Shown in pieces: positions 59,315 through 64,000 of a stretch of DNA of 64,000 nt. The notes under the pieces are model-generated. The model saw only the letters and a program-made list of their open reading frames with translations. It ran no database searches and was not told the origin of the DNA. Both the position numbers and the translations under genes were made by a program. How positions within the stretch are numbered: position 1 is the stretch's first letter; each line of letters opens with the position of its first letter. The stretch comes from Diphasiastrum complanatum (lineage: Eukaryota > Streptophyta > Lycopodiopsida > Lycopodiales > Lycopodiaceae): assembly GCA_029204225.1 (NCBI GenBank), contig CM055103.1, positions 58,155,315 through 58,219,314 on the forward strand, in the 5' to 3' direction.

Positions 59315-60190
59315 ATGGGGGCCTTGAAAGGCCCCGGGATGAAATGGGCTTTGCTGCTTATGCTTGCCAGCATCTCCCATCTCTTCAATGTGGGCAATGC
59401 TGAACAATACTCCCATCCCTCTCCAGCACCAGCTCCATCTCCGGTTTACAACTATAATTCCCCTCCCCCTCCATTACCTCCAGCACCGTCTCCATACTAC
59501 TATAAGTCTCCACCTCCACCATCTCCTCCTCCACCGTCTCCTTACCATTACAAATCACCTCCTCCTCCATCTCCTCCTCCCCCGTCACCTCCACCACCTT
59601 CTCCTCCACCACCATCTCCATATTATTATAAATCTCCACCTCCACCTCCACCATCTCCTCCTCCACCGTCTCCTTACTATTACAAATCACCTCCTCCTCC
59701 ATCTCCTCCTCCTCCGTCTCCTCCTCCACCTCCTCCTCCATCTCCTCCTCCTCCGTCACCTCCTCCACCTCCACCACCTTCTCCTCCCCCACCGTCTCCT
59801 TACTATTACAAATCACCACCTCCTCCATCTCCACCACCTCCTTCTCCCTATCACTACAAATCTCCCCCACCTCCCTCTCCTCCACCTCCATCCCCCTACC
59901 ATTATAAATCTCCACCTCCACCATCTCCACCACCACCCTCTCCATATCACTATAAATCCCCCCCACCTCCCTCCCCACCTCCTCCGTCTCCATATTATTA
60001 CAAATCTCCACCACCACCGTCTCCTCCTCCACCATCACCTTACCACTACAAATCTCCTCCGCCACCTCATCATCATCATCACAAATCTTCACCCCCTCCT
60101 TATCAGTACCAATCTCCTCCTCCACCATCTCCTCCAGCTCCTACTCCATACTATTATAAGTCCGCACCCCCACCTGAGTATCATGACTAA
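59315..60190 (+). CDS. Extensin (hydroxyproline-rich cell-wall glycoprotein)
   Basis: The first in-frame ATG, 59315, has a good plant context (A at -3, G at +4) and gives 291 aa. Residues 1-30 form a secretion signal (MKWALLLMLASISHLFNVGNA, cleaved probably after NA). The mature chain is almost wholly repetitive: SPPPP and SPPPPSPPPP blocks alternate with SPYYYKSPPPP or SPYHYKSPPPP. In known extensins the prolines after Ser are hydroxylated and arabinosylated, Ser is galactosylated, and Tyr in YxY is cross-linked by peroxidase, so the protein should assemble into the primary or wounded cell wall. A short HHHHHK tract and a PAP-rich N-terminal region are unusual details. The DNA repeats are themselves near-identical, which promotes length change. 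It could be classed as a short classical extensin; no other domain (LRR, kinase) is attached. Confidence 0.95.
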   Translation: MGALKGPGMKWALLLMLASISHLFNVGNAEQYSHPSPAPAPSPVYNYNSPPPPLPPAPSPYYYKSPPPPSPPPPSPYHYKSPPPPSPPPPSPPPPSPPPPSPYYYKSPPPPPPSPPPPSPYYYKSPPPPSPPPPSPPPPPPPSPPPPSPPPPPPPSPPPPSPYYYKSPPPPSPPPPSPYHYKSPPPPSPPPPSPYHYKSPPPPSPPPPSPYHYKSPPPPSPPPPSPYYYKSPPPPSPPPPSPYHYKSPPPPHHHHHKSSPPPYQYQSPPPPSPPAPTPYYYKSAPPPEYHD

Positions 60191-60840
60191 GCTTTCTTCA
60201 GAAAATTACAGGTATGGCTACAACGCAGCTGGTTTTGTTTTTGGGTGCGTTTTGAGATAGGAAATGTTGTGTATGATCGAGTAAATAATTTGTAATTCAG
60301 CTCCCTGTTCGTTTTCGATTATTCTTTCTCAAAGAAATTAAGCATTTTGTAAGTATGGGTTTGGACAACGAGCTTTCTGTTGTTCCTTTTAGCGTCTTTC
60401 TTTTCTCAAATCAGTGCATTTGAGATGATGTTCTTCCAGTTCAGGCATTTGCAAAAACGAGTTGAATTAGCACTTCAGTGACCTTAAGGTTATTCTCTTT
60501 GACGTTGCGATGCTGGCACTTAAGATTGTGCGTCAGTATTATTTGCAGTTGGGATCCTTTTGCTAATAGTTGATCATTATGTCTTTGTTTTCCATGCAGG
60601 GAAGGGTGAAGTCAATAAGATATCCAGTGATCAACAATCTACATGCCTTCTCTCCTTCAAACAACTTCATCGACGGGAAATTCATAGAAAATACAGAATA
60701 TGGTTTACTTTCATCAGTGCTTGTAATGCCTAGCGATCAGCTGTACTGTGCTTTTATCATATATAATCAGCGCACAAATAATAGGCCATGGCATACAAGT
60801 GAAGTGAAATAAAATAAAGATCAATAAAGCTTTAGTTGGT
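60191..60840 (+). other. Extensin 3' UTR with probable intron
   Basis: After the stop, ACAG|GTATGG at 60211/60212 and a pyrimidine-rich TTTTCCATGCAG|GG ending at 60599 fit a 388-bp intron wholly inside the 3' UTR. Introns in the 3' UTR are known in some extensin genes. Overlapping AATAAA signals at about 60808-60828 suggest the poly(A) site just after. Splicing needs RNA evidence. Confidence 0.55.
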
Positions 60841-61596
60841 AGCGCAGGTGACGACACTTAGCTAACAACAAATTATCTGGCTAGGTCTCATGTACTTAGT
60901 TTACTTCAGACTCCAGAGATGGAATTGCTTAATGTATAACTATTTGACATGACTAATAAAGCTGTGCAAGCTTCAATATTGTCCACTGTTGGAAGATGAA
61001 AAAGGTATGAAATCTTGACATTGCAGCTTGTGGGTATGATAACCAACCTTCCTTAGAAGAAGGGCCACGTCAAGTACTTGATGATATGAGATTAGGATCT
61101 TTACTTTGAATCTCTTTAAATTTTTATTGTTGAATGCATATGTGCAATATGCTTGTTCCACTTAGGAAAAATAAAGTACCAATTACACAAGTTTAGAATA
61201 CTCTGAAATCTCTTTTAACTTGAACGAATTTATATCATGATATGCTTACCTGCCTTTTGATTTGTATCCTATAAACTTTGAAATCTCTTTTAAGTTACAC
61301 TAATTCATATCATCAAGATGCTTGTGGCGGTAATTGATAAATGCAAAGTAATGAGTACAAGCCTAACTATGATTCCACCTAGATTGTAATTATATTGGCT
61401 GAAAAAGGGAGTTAGGACAATGCTAATGAACATTTGCACATGCACACTTATGCCAGACAACATGTTGATATACCTTAATATTCATGAGATTGCTTTGCTC
61501 TACAATTTTCATCTAGTAATCATTCTAACCCTTTATTTGCTACTAAGTGATTCATATAATATTTCAAGCATATCAAGCTTGGATTAAGGGATATCG
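60841..61596. other. Non-coding, no feature recognised
   Basis: AT-rich. The phrase TGAAATCTCTTTTAA occurs at 61204 and 61278 in an imperfect ~75-bp duplication (TTATATCATGATATGCTT / TTCATATCATCAAGATGCTT). No ORF. Confidence 0.4.
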
Positions 61597-61655
61597 CTAG
61601 TGGTATGGTCTATGATTTCAAGTCCATGACTTGAATTAAGCCATACGACCACTAG
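61597..61655. other. 59-nt imperfect hairpin
   Basis: CTAGTGGT pairs with ACCACTAG at the base, ATGG with CCAT above it, and CAAGTC-CAT-GACTTG forms the tip. Could fold in RNA or as a cruciform. No function assigned. Confidence 0.6.
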
Positions 61656-62013
61656 AATGGACATGCATGGGGGGCTATCAATCGGAAAAGCACTATTGGA
61701 ATAAGGCTTGGGTTGATGTTGTGTAAGAGTGAGTTTTAACATTTGTTTTGATACATTTATTCCTTGGGTGTGAAGCTTGGACTATGGGATGAGCCTATAG
61801 ATAATCCAGACTTACCTGTGGCATCTCCTAGATTAGAGGTGAGCTATGTTGGTACAATTTGTTGTGTTTATGCCCTAAAGGAGGAATATTGGATGTTGAT
61901 TATGGGATAAATTGTAGCCTTGGTGAGCATAAATTAGTCTTTGGGTTGGGTTAATTGGTGATTTGCATGTCATACTCCCTATCTCTAGTTATTAAGTAAT
62001 AAAACCTATAGAG
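61656..62013. other. Flank of the copia LTR, no gene seen
   Basis: AT-rich, with nothing recognisable. Confidence 0.4.
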
Positions 62014-62663
62014 TGTGAAAGATTCAACTAGTTTCCTCACATTTTGCAATATTTTCATATTTGGCATATTGAGGCCAAAACTTGTTTTAGACTTAGCGGT
62101 TGACTTTTCAAAGTTCATTAGTCTAAATTTCATTTGAATAAATACTTTTTGAAAGTGTGGGAAAGATAGAATGCGAGTTTGAGTAGATTCAATTTGAATA
62201 AGTTGGGTACATTGAATCTAGACCCAAAATTAGTAGGGTTAGCATTTTGGTGGGAAAACCAAATGGCCAAATAGGGTTTGGACATGCTATAAAAGGATGT
62301 AACTCATGGAGAGAGTTATCTTCTCTCTTCTCTATTTCATTTCATGCTTATACATGGTTCTCTTGGGTTCTACTATCCATTGGTGCACTATCTTGGTGAT
62401 TGCTTGCAATTCTATGTGTAGAATGATCTATATTTGCTATTTTTGGATCCACACGTGTGAAATACAGTAGCTTGCTGGTTTTGTACGGAAAGCAACAATA
62501 CATAATCATTTCATTCAAGTTTGATCAAGTTCTATTAGTGTTTGCATCTCAAATTGTGTGTAGATGCTGATTTTCCTACATTGGTGAGATTGGTAATGTA
62601 TTTCTCTTTCTAACCAAAGATCATTCAAGTAGATTGGATCTTAAGGATCTAAAATCTGTCACA
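62014..62663 (+). repeat. Copia 5' LTR (650 bp)
   Basis: TGTGAAAGATTCAAC...AAATCTGTCACA. CCACACGTGTGAAA at about 62450. A CTATAAAAGG TATA box at about 62288 and CTCTCTTCTCTATTTC just downstream suggest the transcription start. Confidence 0.88.
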
Positions 62664-63260
62664 TGGTATCAGAGCTTGTGTTTCAGATTATGAAGGAGGA
62701 TATCAGATCTATCAATGATTTGGTGAAGATATCAAGTCTAGAGCATGCTAGAGAGGATTCTACACCAAAATCGAATTTTTTGCTTTTGTAGATTGGATCT
62801 TTTGTAGATCAAAACACTAAATAGTCAATATACTTATTCAATTCTGATTTTTGAGTTCACATACTGGATTTGGCCAATTTTTGGATCATTGGTTCAGCCT
62901 AAGTAGTGGCTTATAGATTGCATATCAAATTTTCAGCATTTGCATGTAGATTTGGAATAGTCAATTTTTTGTGATTTTGTCAAAACCCTAATTTTGATTG
63001 GATATTTAGATAGTGAGGTTTCTAGACTTCATTTGAGTGTGTTTCAATCTTAGGAAGTGGCAAGAGTCATTAGATTGAGGATAGATCATAGGTTGATCAA
63101 GATTTTGCTATTATATGTGTTGATTTACTTGGTATAAGTGGTAGAAGATAATTGAGAGGCTCCATATCTTTGTGATTTCTTTTTGAAAATGTTTGTTGTA
63201 TTTCAAAAGAGTGTTTTCTGCATTGGAAAACGTTGAAAGAGAAGATCAGGTCATTGCTAC

Positions 63261-64000
63261 ATGGCAACCTCAATTGGAGTCATGTTGGAAGCCAATGATA
63301 GGCTTACCTCAAGTAACTATTCATTGTGGAAAGTGAGGATGGAGTCACTTCTTGAGATGAATGATGTTTTGGATATTGTTGTAGGTTTGGAGGAGAGACC
63401 AACAACACAACAAGATCAATTGAGGATGACAAGAGGGCCAAGAAGGCTCTACACATGATAAAGATGAATGTTACCAATGAACTTCTCAAGGAAGTTGGTA
63501 AGTGCACATCATCTTTGGAAGCTTGGAATTCATTGAAGAAGCTTTATGAATCCAAGTCTACTTCTAGAGTGTTGACTCTAAGAAGGCAAATCTTTTCTTG
63601 TTTGCAAAAGAATGAAGAAAGTCCAAGGACTTTTGTTTTGAGAATGAAAGCATTGAATGATGAATTAGCTTGCATAGATGAAAGCATTAAGGAAGGAGAG
63701 CTTATTCAAGTGATTCTTAATGGCTTGTTGGATGCTCATGCTAACATTGTTCAAAGTATTGCTATTCAAAAGACTTTTCCAAGTTTGATGGATCTTCAAG
63801 AGATCTTGATCAATGAGGAATATAGGCTTCAAGCAAGAGTGGATCTACATCGACACTTCAAGAGGATGCTATGTTCACAAAAGGCAAATTCAAGGGCAAA
63901 ACCAAAAGCAAGTGGTCTAAAGGGCAAGATCAAATGGATGCTTCTTCAAGTGGCAAAAAGAAGGATAGATCAAAGCTCAAGTGCTTCTATTGTGGCATCA
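63261..64000 (+). pseudogene. Copia gag (frameshifted, partial)
   Basis: It starts MATSIGVMLEANDRLTSSNYSLWKVRMES, the same type of start as 28150 and 7252. A shift near 63418 moves to a frame with KKALHMIKMNVTNELLKEVGKC and the UBN2-type core to about 63830. A second shift restores a frame with Lys-rich text and the first half of a knuckle, CFYCG, at the window edge. The protein cannot be made whole from this copy. Confidence 0.85.

Larger units (their letters stand above)
62014..64000 (+). mobile_element. Copia retrotransposon, 5' part (continues beyond the window)
   Basis: 5' LTR 62014-62663, primer site TGGTATCAGAGC at 62664-62675, a 585-bp leader and gag from 63261. Same family as the minus-strand LTR-leader repeats at 765-2835. 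The window ends inside the gag zinc knuckle. Confidence 0.9.

Noticed and set aside
59385-60128. Minus-strand Glu/Val-rich frame of 247 codons
   Set aside because: Antisense shadow of proline codons.
59364-60260. Second long plus-strand frame in the extensin gene (His/Leu rich)
   Set aside because: Shadow of the extensin repeat; no signal peptide and no known composition of this kind.

Overview
This is plant nuclear DNA, and it is dominated by LTR retrotransposons. The evidence is Ty1/copia and Ty3/gypsy coding domains, primer-binding sites complementary to initiator tRNA-Met (TGGTATCAGAGC), and one host gene for an extensin-type cell-wall protein with SPPPP and YxYK repeats. Very long (CT)n arrays, AT-rich intergenic DNA and nested insertions suggest a large repeat-rich land-plant genome. 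I cannot name the species or the major lineage from the sequence. All alignments were made by eye.

Layout. 1-3505: a gag-like relic, a tandemly duplicated copia LTR-leader unit and a separate LTR, all on the minus strand. 3517-8765: a decayed minus-strand copia-type element without reverse transcriptase (RT). 9528-11962: a 5'-truncated plus-strand copia RT/RNase H with its 3' LTR. 11963-16780: a minus LTR, a copia gag-protease-integrase relic joined to gypsy RNase H, a conserved unidentified block, and a further LTR carrying an 80-bp-class tRNA-like SINE. 16842-17506: huge CT/CA microsatellites. 17929-19670: a copia deletion derivative. 21188-23610: a gypsy LTR plus gag. 23885-29642: a very young minus-strand copia with target duplication CATCA, identical LTRs and a truncated RT. 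30466-34850: a ~150-bp tandem satellite invaded by a complete 379-bp TRIM (30612-30990, TSD CTTTT) and a complete 3.2-kb non-autonomous LTR element (31071-34274, TSD ATAAG). 35300-43232: gypsy and copia relics and LTRs. 43233-53285: a complete but mutated 10-kb gypsy (TSD CATTC) with an extra ORF after integrase. 53291-58260: low-copy-looking DNA with two related unknown ORFs, transposon-like repeats and a GC-rich palindrome. 59315-60190: the extensin gene, probably with an intron in its 3' UTR. 62014-64000: the 5' LTR and gag of a plus-strand copia that runs off the window.

The most unusual item is the TRIM. Each of its two 153-bp LTRs carries a tRNA-like sequence with A and B boxes, analogous to but different from the 5S rRNA in Cassandra elements. 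A base-pair swap between the two copies preserves a predicted acceptor-stem pair. Second is the young element at 31071-34274, which carries a roughly 320-codon open frame with no recognisable retrotransposon domain. Third is a palindrome, TTCACACGTGTGAA with a G-box core, that recurs in the LTRs of many otherwise different elements. The only gene here likely to serve the host cell is the extensin. Everything else is self-replicating DNA or its debris.
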